This document shows positions 18,046-26,306 of a DNA stretch of 64,000 nucleotides, piece after piece (position 1 is the first letter of the stretch; every line of letters starts with the position of its first letter). The stretch lies in the NCBI GenBank assembly GCA_903837555.1, contig CAILUV010000016.1, positions 42,446-106,445 of the forward strand, written 5' to 3'. The notes under the pieces were generated by a model. The model was not told the origin of the DNA. It searched no databases and saw only the letters and a program-made list of their open reading frames with translations. This DNA comes from an uncultured Alphaproteobacteria bacterium. Its GTDB lineage: Bacteria > Pseudomonadota > Alphaproteobacteria > Micropepsales > Micropepsaceae. A program made the translations under genes and the position numbers.

Positions 18046-18431
18046 TGAGCACCTACCCGTCTTGGAGTTGACACCTAACGCCTTGGCCTTGCGGACTTCC
18101 GGACGCGCCTTAAATAAGAAAGCGACGCACGGGGGTCACCCAGGCGCCGCTTCGTCCGGCTTTTTTTCTCGCCGGGTCAATTGCGAAATAGGGCCTACTG
18201 CCCCCCCATGCAAGAGAAAATTCCCCCCCCGGGGCATTTTTTTTGGGAGCGTGGCTGAACGCCATGCCGCTGCGCGCCAGCTTGAAGCGCTCCGCAAGGC
18301 CGCTCGCCGGAACGCGCGCGACGCTGGAAAGTTCGATGAAATGGGCATCAGATGCGTTCAAGGCCGCGCGGTAGACAGCGGCGCGAAGCAGCCGTATACG
18401 CGGCTCCTGTCACATCTCTTAAGGAAACGTT
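18046..18431. other. Intergenic region between divergent speD and speE
   Basis: No gene is supported in these 386 bases. The plus strand holds two T-rich tracts, one after CGTCCGG near 18160 and one of eight T at 18237-18244. The second follows TGCCCC (18199-18204) and GGGGCA (18231-18236), which can pair across a loop containing C7 and C8 runs. This could be a weak terminator or attenuator ahead of speE. An AAGGA site directly precedes the speE ATG. Confidence 0.4.
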
Positions 18432-19340
18432 ATGGCCCGTCCCCAGCCCCAGCCGACCAAGAGCAAGCGCCACACGGCGTCTGACGACCAGCAGGTGGAG
18501 CGCCTGCACAAGGGTTACGCCCAGTCCATGGAAGTCACCAAGGTTCTGGCGGACGAGCAAAGCAAGTTCCAGCACATCCGCATTTTCGACACAGTTGCCA
18601 ACGGCCGGGTGATGACGCTGGACGACATCGTCCAGATCACCAGCCGGGACGAGAGCGCCTATGCCGACATGCTCACCCACCTGCCCATGCTGGAACACGG
18701 CAAGGTCCAGTCGGTGATGATCGTGGGCGGCGGCGACCTGTCGATCGCCGACGAGGCTCTCAAGCACAAGAACGTCAAGGAAGTGGTGCTGGTCGACATT
18801 GACGGCCGGGTGATCGAGCTGTGCCAGAAGCATTTCGGCGAGATTAATGCCAAGGCCTTCAAGGACAAGCGCATGACCATCGAGGCGGCGGACGCCTTCG
18901 AATATCTGGGCCGCAAGTCCTCCAAGAACCGCTTCGACCTGATCATCGCCGACCGCCCCGATCCGGTGGGGCCCGGCAAGGCGCTGTTCGGCGAAACCTT
19001 CTATGACCGCGTCAAGAACGCCCTGAAACCGGGCGGCTACGCCACCTTCCAGACCGGCGTGCCCTTCTACCAGCCGTGGGAAATCACCGAGGCGCTGCAG
19101 GAACTGTCGCGCTTCTTCCCCAAAAGCGGCCTGTATCTGAGCGTGGTGCCCACCTATATCGGCGGCTTCATGGCGCTGAGCTGGGCCAGCAAGGGCGGCA
19201 AGCCGCTGGGCACGCCCGCCGGCATCAAGAAGGCGGCGGCGGCCTACAAGAAGTCCAAGCTGAAGTGCGATTACTACAATCCGCAGATCCACGCCGCGGC
19301 GTTCGCACTGCCCAACTGGATCGCGAAACTCGTTCCTTGA
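18432..19340 (+). CDS. speE: Spermidine synthase-like aminopropyltransferase
   Basis: The enzyme would transfer the aminopropyl group of decarboxylated SAM to putrescine, or a related amine, in the cytoplasm. The Rossmann-like core is evident in SVMIVGGGDLSIADEAL, VVLVDIDGRVIELCQKHF, AADAFEYLG and DLIIADRPDPVGPGKALFG. Two motifs deviate from the usual GGGDGG (here GGGDLS) and DSTDP (here DRPDP), while both acidic residues are kept. The 302-residue length is normal. Pairing with divergent speD supports the polyamine role. A different amine substrate is possible given the altered motifs. Confidence 0.85.
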   Translation: MARPQPQPTKSKRHTASDDQQVERLHKGYAQSMEVTKVLADEQSKFQHIRIFDTVANGRVMTLDDIVQITSRDESAYADMLTHLPMLEHGKVQSVMIVGGGDLSIADEALKHKNVKEVVLVDIDGRVIELCQKHFGEINAKAFKDKRMTIEAADAFEYLGRKSSKNRFDLIIADRPDPVGPGKALFGETFYDRVKNALKPGGYATFQTGVPFYQPWEITEALQELSRFFPKSGLYLSVVPTYIGGFMALSWASKGGKPLGTPAGIKKAAAAYKKSKLKCDYYNPQIHAAAFALPNWIAKLVP

Positions 19341-19729
19341 ACCAAGAACGCCTCCTGCAGGTCGCCGTCGCTGTCGCCGGACTGGTGCCGGTCAGCGCCG
19401 GGGCCACGGGCGCGTTCTGGCCGGAGCTTTTCTTTGCACCCATCCGTCCCGGCGGCCTGACGCACGCCGCCTATCTGAGCGGGCTGCTGCTGGGCATCGG
19501 CCTTGCCTTCTGGTCACTGATTCCGGACATCGCCCAGAAAGGCCGCGCCTTCACCCTGTTGACGGCCATTATCTTCCTGGGCGGGCTAGCACGGCTGCTG
19601 CTGGCGGCGCGGCTTGGCGCGTGGGGACCATCCGTCCTGCTGCCGCTGGCCATGGAACTGGCCGTCACGCCCGCTCTGTGGCTGTGGCAGCAGCGCGTGG
19701 CGCGCCCTTCCCTTTTTGGCCCTGAGTGA
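19337..19729 (+). CDS. DUF4345-type membrane protein
   Basis: A 130-residue integral membrane protein with four predicted hydrophobic helices (LLQVAVAVAGLVPVSAG; AAYLSGLLLGIGLAFWSL; FTLLTAIIFLGGLARLLLA; PLAMELAVTPALWLW). The pattern matches DUF4345 proteins of unknown function. The start is inferred as TTG at 19337, giving a TTGA overlap with the speE stop and hence translational coupling. No ATG lies before the first helix. Confidence 0.7.
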   Translation: MNQERLLQVAVAVAGLVPVSAGATGAFWPELFFAPIRPGGLTHAAYLSGLLLGIGLAFWSLIPDIAQKGRAFTLLTAIIFLGGLARLLLAARLGAWGPSVLLPLAMELAVTPALWLWQQRVARPSLFGPE

Positions 19730-19733
19730 CCAC

Positions 19734-19758
19734 ATTCCGGACAGGAAACCTGCGGAAT
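19734..19758 (+). promoter_or_regulatory. Hairpin in the leader of the thioredoxin-TPR gene
   Basis: ATTCCG (19734-19739) pairs with CGGAAT (19753-19758), and inside it CAGG pairs with CCTG around an AAA loop. The stem ends eight bases before the ATG at 19767 and buries the only AGGAAA purine run. It could modulate translation initiation. No poly-T follows, so it is not a terminator. Confidence 0.4.
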
Positions 19759-19766
19759 ATCTTCTC

Positions 19767-20756
19767 ATGGCATTGATCGGCCCCGGCGGACGCCCCGTCA
19801 CCTCCCAGCCCGCCCAAGGCGCGAGCACCAACAGCCCCCACGTCAAGGATTCGGGTCTGGCGACCTTCGCCGCCGAAGTGTTGCAGGCCAGCCGCGAAGT
19901 GCCGGTGATCGTCGACTTCTGGGCGCCCTGGTGCGGCCCCTGCAAGACGCTGGGTCCGCAGCTCGAAGCCGCCGTCAACGCCGCCAATGGCGCGGTGAAG
20001 ATGGTGAAGGTCAATATCGACGAGAATCCCGAGATCGCCCAGCAACTGCGCATCCAGTCGATTCCCACCGTCTATGCCTTCCGGGACGGCCAGCCGGTGG
20101 ACGGTTTCATGGGCGCGATTCCCGAAAGCCAGATCAAGAGCTTCGTGGCCAACCTGGCCAGCGGCGGTGGCCAGGGACACGATCATGGTCACGATCATGA
20201 CCATGGACACGGTCATGGCGGCCCCGAACACACCGCCGAAGTGCTGGCGGTGGGCGAAGAGGCGCTGACAGCGGGCGACTTCGCCATGGCGGCGCAGGCC
20301 TTCGGCCATGTGCTGCAGGACGAGCCGGGCCATCCGGCCGCCGTGGCGGGCCTGGCCCGCGCGTACCTCAAGGGCGGCGATGTCGAACGCGCCAGGCAGA
20401 CACTGCAGATGGTGCGCCCCGATGGCGCGGCCGACGACGCGATCCGCGCGGTGGAAGCCGAACTGAAGCTACGCGAGGCGCCCCCGCCGGAAGCCGCCGC
20501 GACCACCGCGCTGCGCGCCAAGCTGGAGGCTGATCCCAAGGATCATCAGGCCCGCTTTGACCTGGCCATGGCGCTGGACGCCGGCGGCGACCGTGATGGT
20601 GCGGTAGCCGAGCTGCTGGAGCTGGTGAAGCGCGACCGCAAGTGGAACGATGAAGCGGCGAGAAAGCAGCTCGTCACCTTGTTCGAGGCGATGGGCTTCA
20701 CCGATCCGCGCGCTGTCGAAGGACGGCGCAAACTGTCGGGGATACTGTTCTCGTAA
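19767..20756 (+). CDS. Thioredoxin-TPR co-chaperone (CnoX/YbbN family) with a His-rich linker
   Basis: A 329-residue cytoplasmic protein: thioredoxin domain (residues about 30-135, active site DFWAPWCGPCKTLG), then a linker of alternating His/Asp/Gly (near residues 134-150), then TPR-like helices to the C-terminus (LAVGEEALTAGDFAMAAQAF; VAGLARAYLKGGD; DLAMALDAGGDRDGAV). This is the CnoX/YbbN architecture, a holdase linked to GroEL. Unlike E. coli YbbN, the CGPC dithiol is complete. The His-rich linker is not normal for the family and could bind Ni, Zn or Cu. Its stop overlaps the next start (TAATG). Confidence 0.9.
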   Translation: MALIGPGGRPVTSQPAQGASTNSPHVKDSGLATFAAEVLQASREVPVIVDFWAPWCGPCKTLGPQLEAAVNAANGAVKMVKVNIDENPEIAQQLRIQSIPTVYAFRDGQPVDGFMGAIPESQIKSFVANLASGGGQGHDHGHDHDHGHGHGGPEHTAEVLAVGEEALTAGDFAMAAQAFGHVLQDEPGHPAAVAGLARAYLKGGDVERARQTLQMVRPDGAADDAIRAVEAELKLREAPPPEAAATTALRAKLEADPKDHQARFDLAMALDAGGDRDGAVAELLELVKRDRKWNDEAARKQLVTLFEAMGFTDPRAVEGRRKLSGILFS

Positions 20757-21403
20757 TGCCGCGCCAGTATCACTCCTACACCGACCTGCCCGGCTCGCTG
20801 CCGCTGTTTCCGCTGACGGGCGCGGTGCTGCTGCCGCACGGCGCGCTGCCGCTCAACATCTTCGAACCGCGCTATCTGGAGATGGTGGACTATGCCCTGA
20901 CCGGCGACCGGCTGATCGGCATGATCCAGCCGACCGAGCATGAAGACACCACCCTGAAGCCCAAACTGTCTCAGGTGGGCTGCGCCGGAAAGATCACCTC
21001 CTTCCGCGAGACCGAGGACAATCGCTACCTGATCACCCTGTCGGGCATCTGCCGCTTTCGCCTGACGGGCGAGATGGACAGCACCACGCCCTGGCGCGCG
21101 GGCTTTTGCGACTTCGCGGCCTTTGCGGGCGACCTGGCGCAGATGGGCGACGAGGATTTCCCGCGCGACCGCCTGCTGGCTGCGCTCAAGACCTATCTGT
21201 CCAGCCGCGACATGAAGGCGGACTGGAAAAGCGTGATGACCGCACCGGGCGAAACCCTGGTCAATGCGCTGGCCATGATGTGCCCCTTCGATCCGGCGGA
21301 AAAACAGGCGCTGCTGGAAGCCCAAAGCTTCCAGGACCGCGCGTCGACCCTGATGGCCTTGCTGGAGATGGGCGGCGAGGCCGGTTCGACAACGTTGAAT
21401 TGA
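20756..21403 (+). CDS. Lon N-terminal substrate-binding domain protein
   Basis: A 215-residue protein consisting only of the Lon-N (PUA-like) domain without the AAA+ and protease parts. Typical blocks are [30 protein letters not shown] at the N-terminus (hydrophobic strand then the EPRY motif), [19 protein letters not shown] and LSGICRFRL. Such stand-alone domains may recognise misfolded segments. The gene overlaps the CnoX-like gene by one base, a pairing common in alphaproteobacteria, and is followed by the Trm112 gene after 13 bases. Confidence 0.9.
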   Translation: MPRQYHSYTDLPGSLPLFPLTGAVLLPHGALPLNIFEPRYLEMVDYALTGDRLIGMIQPTEHEDTTLKPKLSQVGCAGKITSFRETEDNRYLITLSGICRFRLTGEMDSTTPWRAGFCDFAAFAGDLAQMGDEDFPRDRLLAALKTYLSSRDMKADWKSVMTAPGETLVNALAMMCPFDPAEKQALLEAQSFQDRASTLMALLEMGGEAGSTTLN

Positions 21404-21416
21404 GGGCGTTGAACTG

Positions 21417-21602
21417 ATGGATACCGATCCCAAACTGCTGGAAATACTGGTCTGCCCGCGGACCAAGACCACGCTGCACTATGACCGCGAAAAACAGGAA
21501 CTGGTCAGCCGCGCCGCGGGCCTGGCCTATCCCATTCGCGGCGGCGTGCCGATCATGCTGCAGGATGAAGCGCGGCAATTGACCGACGAGGAACGGCGCT
21601 GA
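21417..21602 (+). CDS. Trm112/UPF0434 family protein
   Basis: A 61-residue protein, [20 protein letters not shown], followed by [20 protein letters not shown] and GGVPIML. This is the bacterial YcaR/Trm112 family. Eukaryotic and archaeal Trm112 activate methyltransferases; the bacterial role is not established. Only one cysteine remains (VCP), as is usual in the alphaproteobacterial form. The stop and the next start overlap as TGATG, so it belongs to the operon from 19767 to 21946. Confidence 0.9.
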   Translation: MDTDPKLLEILVCPRTKTTLHYDREKQELVSRAAGLAYPIRGGVPIMLQDEARQLTDEERR

Positions 21603-21946
21603 TGGCCGCGTCCAGCGTCTGGCCGACCGAAGTGCGGCTCAATCCGGGCCGCGACATTCTCAACATCGCCTTCGACAATGGCGACGTGTTCCAGCTTCGC
21701 GCCGAATATCTGCGGGTGGAATCGCCCAGCGCCGAAGTGCGCGGCCATGGCGGCGAGCCCAAGAAAATCCTGCTGAACAAGCAGGACGTGAAGATCAGCG
21801 GGCTGGAGCCGGTGGGCAATTATGCCCTGCGTATCGGTTTTGACGACGGCCATGACAGCGGCCTGTTCAGCTGGGATTACCTGCACCGGCTGGGCCGCGA
21901 CGAAGGAACCATCTGGGCCACCTATCTGGCGGCGGCCAAGCGCTAG
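21602..21946 (+). CDS. DUF971 domain protein
   Basis: A 114-residue protein carrying only the DUF971 domain, which also forms the N-terminal part of gamma-butyrobetaine hydroxylases. Signature segments are WPTEVRLNPGRDILNIAFDN, LRAEYLRVESPSAEV, GNYALRIGFDDGHDSGLFSW and YLHRLGRD. Stand-alone members are often encoded near Fe-S or Mrp-like genes, but none is adjacent here. It is the last gene of the 19767-21946 operon and overlaps the convergent TetR gene by four bases. Confidence 0.9.
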   Translation: MAASSVWPTEVRLNPGRDILNIAFDNGDVFQLRAEYLRVESPSAEVRGHGGEPKKILLNKQDVKISGLEPVGNYALRIGFDDGHDSGLFSWDYLHRLGRDEGTIWATYLAAAKR

Positions 21947-22530
21947 GCCTTCGGCAGCGCGGCGACGCCGCCCAGCACCAGCGCGGTGGCAAAACCAACC
22001 GCATCTTCCGCATCCCGGCCCGCCTTCACCTGCTGCGCCAGTTCAAAGGCGATGCCGATAATAGCGGGGGCCAGAAGGCCGGCATCGAGCGGCGGAAAAA
22101 CACCCCGCGCGATGGCCGCCTCGATATCCTCGCGCAGCTCGGCAAAGCCGGCCAGCACTTCGGGCGAATCCATGCGGAAACGGCTGGCTTCGGTCACCGC
22201 GCCCGCGTCGTGGCGCGAGACGCTGAAGGCGAAAAAGGCGCGAAACCCGGACGACAGGAATTCTTCCGCCGTGGTGGCGGCCAGCCGCGCCGCGCGCAAC
22301 GAAGGCCGCACCGCCAGCGCCGCTTCGTCGCGCAGCGCCTGATACACTTCTTCCTTGGACTTGAAGTAATTGTAGAAGGTGCCCGAGGCCAGCGGCGTGG
22401 CGCGTATCACGTCGCGCACCGTGGCCTTGGCGAAACCAAGCTGGACGAAGACGCTGCGCGCCGCCGTCAGAATGACCTCGCGGTTCTGCGCCTTGGTGAG
22501 TTCGCGGCGTGAGGCTTTGGGCTCATCCAT
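21943..22530 (-). CDS. TetR/AcrR family transcriptional regulator
   Basis: A 195-residue DNA-binding repressor. The N-terminal helix-turn-helix reads REVILTAARSVFVQLGFAKA, TVRDVIRATPLASGTFYNYF and KSKEEVYQAL, the standard TetR pattern. The C-terminal ligand-binding domain is all-helical and uninformative about the effector. Its nearest upstream neighbour on minus is pyrD, 37 bases away, but a functional link is unlikely. No operator could be identified by eye. Confidence 0.92.
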   Translation of the reverse strand: MDEPKASRRELTKAQNREVILTAARSVFVQLGFAKATVRDVIRATPLASGTFYNYFKSKEEVYQALRDEAALAVRPSLRAARLAATTAEEFLSSGFRAFFAFSVSRHDAGAVTEASRFRMDSPEVLAGFAELREDIEAAIARGVFPPLDAGLLAPAIIGIAFELAQQVKAGRDAEDAVGFATALVLGGVAALPKA

Positions 22531-22567
22531 CCAGGGAACTGTAGCGGATGATGACGCGCCGTCAAAA

Positions 22568-23605
22568 TCACTTGCCGATGGCGGCTGTCACATTTGCGAA
22601 GCCATCGCGCGCCAGGCACGCCAGCAGTTCGCGCTTGATGCGTGTCACCAGCCCCGGTCCCTGGAAGACCAGCGCGCTGTAAAGCTGAACCAGCGTCGCG
22701 CCGGCGCGTATCTTGGCATAAGCGTCTTCACCCGATGCGATGCCGCCCGCGCCCACCAATGTGACACTGTCGCCCAGCCTGCTGCGCATTTCGCGCAGCA
22801 CGGTGGTGGAGGGCGCAAACAACGGTTTGCCGGACAGGCCGCCGGTTTCGCCCGCATGCTTTGAGGCCAGCGCCGGCCGCGCGATGGTGGTGTTGGAGAC
22901 GATCAGCCCTTCGATGCCGCTGGCGCGCACGACATCGGCGATCTCGTCCATCGCGCTCGCATCCAGGTCGGGCGCGATTTTCAGCAGCAGCGGCTTGAAG
23001 GCGTGGCGATTGCGGACCTCCACCATCGAGGCCAGAAGCCGCGTCAGTTCGTCTTTGCCTTGCAGCCCGCGCAGGCCCGGCGTGTTGGGGGATGAAACAT
23101 TCACCGTGACGTAATCGGCCAGCGGCGACAGCCGTTCGAAACAGGTGGCGTAGTCGGCGATGCGGTCGGTGCTGTCCTTGTTGGCGCCGATATTGATGCC
23201 GACGATGCCCCGCCCCGTGCGCGCTTTCAGATTGGCCGCGGCAACGTCCATGCCGCCATTGTTGAAACCCATGCGGTTGATCACGGCCTGGTCTTGCGTC
23301 AGGCGAAACAGGCGCGGCTGGGGATTGCCCGCCTGCGGCCGCGGCGTGACAGTGCCGCATTCGACAAAACCGAAACCGAACTTGCCCATCGCATCCGGCA
23401 CGCGGGCTTCCTTGTCAAAGCCTGCCGCCAGGCCGACCGGATTGGGAAAGTCGAGGCCAAAGGCTGTGACCGCCAGGCGCGCATCGTCGGGGGATGCGGC
23501 AGGCATCAGCGGCGCCAGCGCATTCGCCAGCGTCAACGTCGCATTGTGCGCGATTTCCGCGGGCAGTTGGCGCATCAGCCGGGCGCCGAGATCGAAAACG
23601 GACAA
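22568..23605 (-). CDS. pyrD: Dihydroorotate dehydrogenase (quinone), class 2
   Basis: Oxidises dihydroorotate to orotate with ubiquinone at the inner membrane, step four of pyrimidine synthesis. The 345-residue protein has the N-terminal amphipathic extension of class 2 enzymes, then GLAAGFDKEARVPDAMGKFG, NRMGFNNGGMD, the catalytic serine loop NVSSPNTPGLRGLQ, KIAPDLD, SNTTIARP and the FMN phosphate site LVGAGGIASGEDAY. TTG at 23605 is chosen because AAAGGA lies eight bases upstream and the result (MSVFDLGARLMRQLP) fits the family; ATG at 23632 has no ribosome site. Confidence 0.93.
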   Translation of the reverse strand: MSVFDLGARLMRQLPAEIAHNATLTLANALAPLMPAASPDDARLAVTAFGLDFPNPVGLAAGFDKEARVPDAMGKFGFGFVECGTVTPRPQAGNPQPRLFRLTQDQAVINRMGFNNGGMDVAAANLKARTGRGIVGINIGANKDSTDRIADYATCFERLSPLADYVTVNVSSPNTPGLRGLQGKDELTRLLASMVEVRNRHAFKPLLLKIAPDLDASAMDEIADVVRASGIEGLIVSNTTIARPALASKHAGETGGLSGKPLFAPSTTVLREMRSRLGDSVTLVGAGGIASGEDAYAKIRAGATLVQLYSALVFQGPGLVTRIKRELLACLARDGFANVTAAIGK

Positions 23606-23635
23606 GGCGAAAGTCCTTTGGCAAGCGCCCATCTC

Positions 23636-23664
23636 TAGACGGGCCGGGACGGCGTTTCTATAAT
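23636..23664 (+). promoter_or_regulatory. Putative sigma-70 promoter for the S24 regulator gene
   Basis: A perfect -10 box TATAAT at 23659-23664 has TAGACG at 23636-23641 as the best -35, with 17 bases between. It sits 40 bases upstream of the ATG at 23704 and stands out in a GC-rich background. Confidence 0.55.
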
Positions 23665-23703
23665 AGGAATATTAGCCTTGCCCTTGCGCCCGAGTCCCAC
23701 GCG

Positions 23704-24333
23704 ATGCTGACCCATCCCCAGATTTGGCGCGCCATCGACGCGCTGGCAGCCAAGAACAGCCTGTCGCCGTCGGGCCTCGCCAAAGCCGCCGGGCTGGACC
23801 CCACCACCTTCAACAAATCCAAGCGCGGCGATGGTGACGGCAAGCTGCGCTGGCCGTCCACCGAGAGCTTGGCCAAGGTGCTGGCGGCCACCGGCACCAG
23901 CATGGGGGATTTCGTTGCGCTGGTGGACGGCACCGCCGCGCCGCAGGCCCGCATGGTGCCGCTGATCGGCATGGCGCAGGCAGGCGCGAGCGGCCTTTTC
24001 GACGATGCCGGCTTTCCCATCCGCGCGGGCTGGAAAGACATCGCCTTCCCCGAAGTGACCGATGCGCATTGCTATGCCCTGGAGATCAGCGGCGACTCGA
24101 TGCTGCCGGTATTTCGCGACGGCGACCGCATCCTGGTATCGCCCTGGGCGACCGCGCGCCGCGGCGACCGGGTGGTGGTCAGAACCCATGCCGGCGAAGT
24201 GATGGCCAAGCAGCTGGGCCGCATGTCGGCGCAACGCATCGAGCTGAAGAGTTTCAATCCCGCTTTCGAGGATCGCGGTCTTGCGCTGAGCGAGATTGCC
24301 TTCATTCACCGGATTATCTGGGCCAGCCAGTAA
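23704..24333 (+). CDS. Helix-turn-helix regulator with S24 (LexA/CI-type) peptidase domain
   Basis: A 209-residue repressor with an N-terminal HTH (LSPSGLAKAAGLDPTTFNKS) and a C-terminal S24 self-cleavage domain. The catalytic serine is in LEISGDSMLPVFRDGDRILV and the lysine in GEVMAKQLGR. Proteins of this build are autocleaved in a RecA-like manner or act as phage-type repressors. No prophage is present here, and it stands alone after a clear promoter. The ATG at 23704 is chosen because the upstream extension overlaps antisense pyrD. Confidence 0.88.
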   Translation: MLTHPQIWRAIDALAAKNSLSPSGLAKAAGLDPTTFNKSKRGDGDGKLRWPSTESLAKVLAATGTSMGDFVALVDGTAAPQARMVPLIGMAQAGASGLFDDAGFPIRAGWKDIAFPEVTDAHCYALEISGDSMLPVFRDGDRILVSPWATARRGDRVVVRTHAGEVMAKQLGRMSAQRIELKSFNPAFEDRGLALSEIAFIHRIIWASQ

Positions 24334-24378
24334 CCAAACAGGCGTTGGCGACGAAGTGTCGTTAAACAGGAGAGAAAC

Positions 24379-24942
24379 ATGAGAAAAGTCATCGCCGCCG
24401 TCCTTTTCGCGCTGGGGCTCATGCCTGCCATGGCCAATCCGGCTTTTGATCTGGGACCGGCGATCGGCACCCAGGCCCCTTCCCTCGGCCAACCGCTGGA
24501 TGCCGCAGGCAAATCGCGCACCCTGGACTCGCTGATGGGCGAGAAAGGCCTGGTGCTGTTTTTTGTCCGCTCCGCCTCCTGGTGCCCCTATTGCAAGACC
24601 CAGATCATCGACCTGAACAGCGGCCTCGGCGAGATCGGCAAGCGGGGCTATCGCCTGGCCGGCATCTCCTACGACAAGCCGGAGGTGCAGGCGGCGGTGA
24701 CCGCAGAACACCAGATCAAATACCCGCTGCTCAGCGATCCGCAATCGGCGGTGATCGACCGCTTCAAGCTGCGCGATCCCCAATACAAGCCCGGCAGCCG
24801 CGCCTTTGGCGTGCCACGGCCCATCATCTTAATTCTGGATCGCAAGGGCGTGATCAGGGCCAAACTCTACGAGGAAACCTACAGGACGCGTCCGCCGCTC
24901 CCCCTGATACTGGATGCCCTCGACAAGGTTACGGCGCGATAG
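24379..24942 (+). CDS. Periplasmic peroxiredoxin-like (AhpC/TSA) protein
   Basis: A 187-residue secreted thioredoxin-fold protein with signal peptide MRKVIAAVLFALGLMPAMA. The redox centre is SASWCPYCKTQI near residue 70, a CxxC pair typical of redoxin/AhpC-TSA members rather than the single peroxidatic cysteine of classical peroxiredoxins. FKLRDPQYKPGSRAFGVPRP and ILILDRKGVI complete the fold. Likely a periplasmic thiol reductase or peroxidase. A good ribosome site (AGGAGAG) precedes the ATG. Confidence 0.85.
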   Translation: MRKVIAAVLFALGLMPAMANPAFDLGPAIGTQAPSLGQPLDAAGKSRTLDSLMGEKGLVLFFVRSASWCPYCKTQIIDLNSGLGEIGKRGYRLAGISYDKPEVQAAVTAEHQIKYPLLSDPQSAVIDRFKLRDPQYKPGSRAFGVPRPIILILDRKGVIRAKLYEETYRTRPPLPLILDALDKVTAR

Positions 24943-24952
24943 CGGCCGGTCA

Positions 24953-25516
24953 TCACTCGTAGCGATAGGTGAGGCTGGTTTTCCACGGCTGCGCGGCTTG
25001 CGCCTTCAGCGCGGTTTCCAGCGCGGCGCGGCTGGTGAAGTGGCAGGTGGCATAGTCCGCCACCGTGACGCCCGGCAGTCTGGCGGCGGCGCTGTCCCTG
25101 GCGCAATCGGGATTGGAAACCTCCGCGCCGGTTCTGGTCAGGCGCATCAGGCCGTAATAGCGCTCCGACGCCGCCGTCATGCGGTTGCAGGGCTTGGTCT
25201 TCTCGCATTTGTCGTCCGCCACCGCTTCGAACACGAACTGGCCCCTGGGCAGACCGGCAAGCGTGAAGAACCGCACCACGAACGCGTCGCCAAAATCGGA
25301 GGTGCCCTTGTCGGCATTGGTCAGGCGATAGGCGCCATTCTTGTCGCGGGTGATCACCGCACGGCTGACATCCTTGGGATCGTCGGGATTGCTGGAGAAG
25401 ACTTTTCCGGTGCGCAGCGGCTCGGCGGCGGGCGCATCGCCATAGAGCGAACCCTTGGACTGCCAGCAGCCTGCCGTTGCAACACAGAGCGTCAGAACGG
25501 CCAGAGCCTTGCGCAA
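24953..25516 (-). CDS. Hypothetical lipoprotein
   Basis: A 187-residue protein with a lipoprotein signal (MRKALAVLTLCVATAGCWQS, lipobox ATAGC). The mature part is beta-rich with a likely disulfide pair in DDKCEKTKPCNRM. No known family. It is the last gene of the minus-strand run lysS, TPR protein, lipoprotein, with a 19-base gap from the TPR gene, and ends 10 bases from the convergent peroxiredoxin-like gene. Confidence 0.75.
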   Translation of the reverse strand: MRKALAVLTLCVATAGCWQSKGSLYGDAPAAEPLRTGKVFSSNPDDPKDVSRAVITRDKNGAYRLTNADKGTSDFGDAFVVRFFTLAGLPRGQFVFEAVADDKCEKTKPCNRMTAASERYYGLMRLTRTGAEVSNPDCARDSAAARLPGVTVADYATCHFTSRAALETALKAQAAQPWKTSLTYRYE

Positions 25517-25535
25517 CGCACTCTCCTAATCGGGC

Positions 25536-26306
25536 CTAATCGGGATAGCCCTGGAAGATACGCACCTTCGCCTCCAGCGCATCACGTTGGCCGCGGCCGA
25601 TCAAGCCCAACAGCTCGCTGGCGCGGCCTTGCATGGCCTTTTCATAGGATGTGGCCGGGTTGCTCGCGATGGCCGCGCGAAGTTCCGCGGCAATGCGGCT
25701 GCGATACTTCTGATCGTCGAAGCCCAGCAGCGACAGCGCCACCTGGTAATGCACCGCGACATTGCCCGGCGCCAGTTTCACGGCGCGATCGAACAGCGCG
25801 ATGCCTTCGGCTTCGGTGGCGCCATAGAGCAGCCGCGCCAGGTAGGAACCGCCGCCGCGCACGATTTCAATGTTCCAGCCGCCCAGCGCCGACACGGCGA
25901 AGGCATTTTTCGGTTCCGCCGCCAGCGCCGCATCCAGCGCGATTTTCGACTGGCCCGGCGCATCACGCAGCCGCGCCCGGACTTTGCCGGTAATGCGCGA
26001 CTGATAGCCCAGCGACACCGCCAGCCAGACTTGCCCAAAGGCATGGCGCGGATCGGCGGCCACCGCCTGGCGCGACAGTTTCTCGGCCTTGTCGAGGCAC
26101 GGCATGCAGGGCGCATCGCGCAGCACCGCATCGGCCAGCACAGCGCGGGCGGCGATGGCGTAGCCCGGCGCGGTGCGCGCGGCCTCGCCCAGCTTCACCG
26201 CCTGGTCGTAATCGCCCTTGGCATAGGCCGCGAAAATCTCTTCCGTGGTTGCGCCATGGGCAGCCACCGGCAGCAGCAGGAACAGCGCGGTCAGCGCGGC
26301 CTTCAT
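25536..26306 (-). CDS. Secreted TPR-repeat protein
   Basis: A 256-residue protein with signal peptide [19 protein letters not shown]. The rest is helical with TPR-like pairs ([60 protein letters not shown]) and a CMPC motif near residue 67. Probably a periplasmic scaffold. Its ATG overlaps the lysS stop by four bases, so it is translationally coupled to lysS, a curious pairing without known meaning. Confidence 0.8.
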   Translation of the reverse strand: MKAALTALFLLLPVAAHGATTEEIFAAYAKGDYDQAVKLGEAARTAPGYAIAARAVLADAVLRDAPCMPCLDKAEKLSRQAVAADPRHAFGQVWLAVSLGYQSRITGKVRARLRDAPGQSKIALDAALAAEPKNAFAVSALGGWNIEIVRGGGSYLARLLYGATEAEGIALFDRAVKLAPGNVAVHYQVALSLLGFDDQKYRSRIAAELRAAIASNPATSYEKAMQGRASELLGLIGRGQRDALEAKVRIFQGYPD

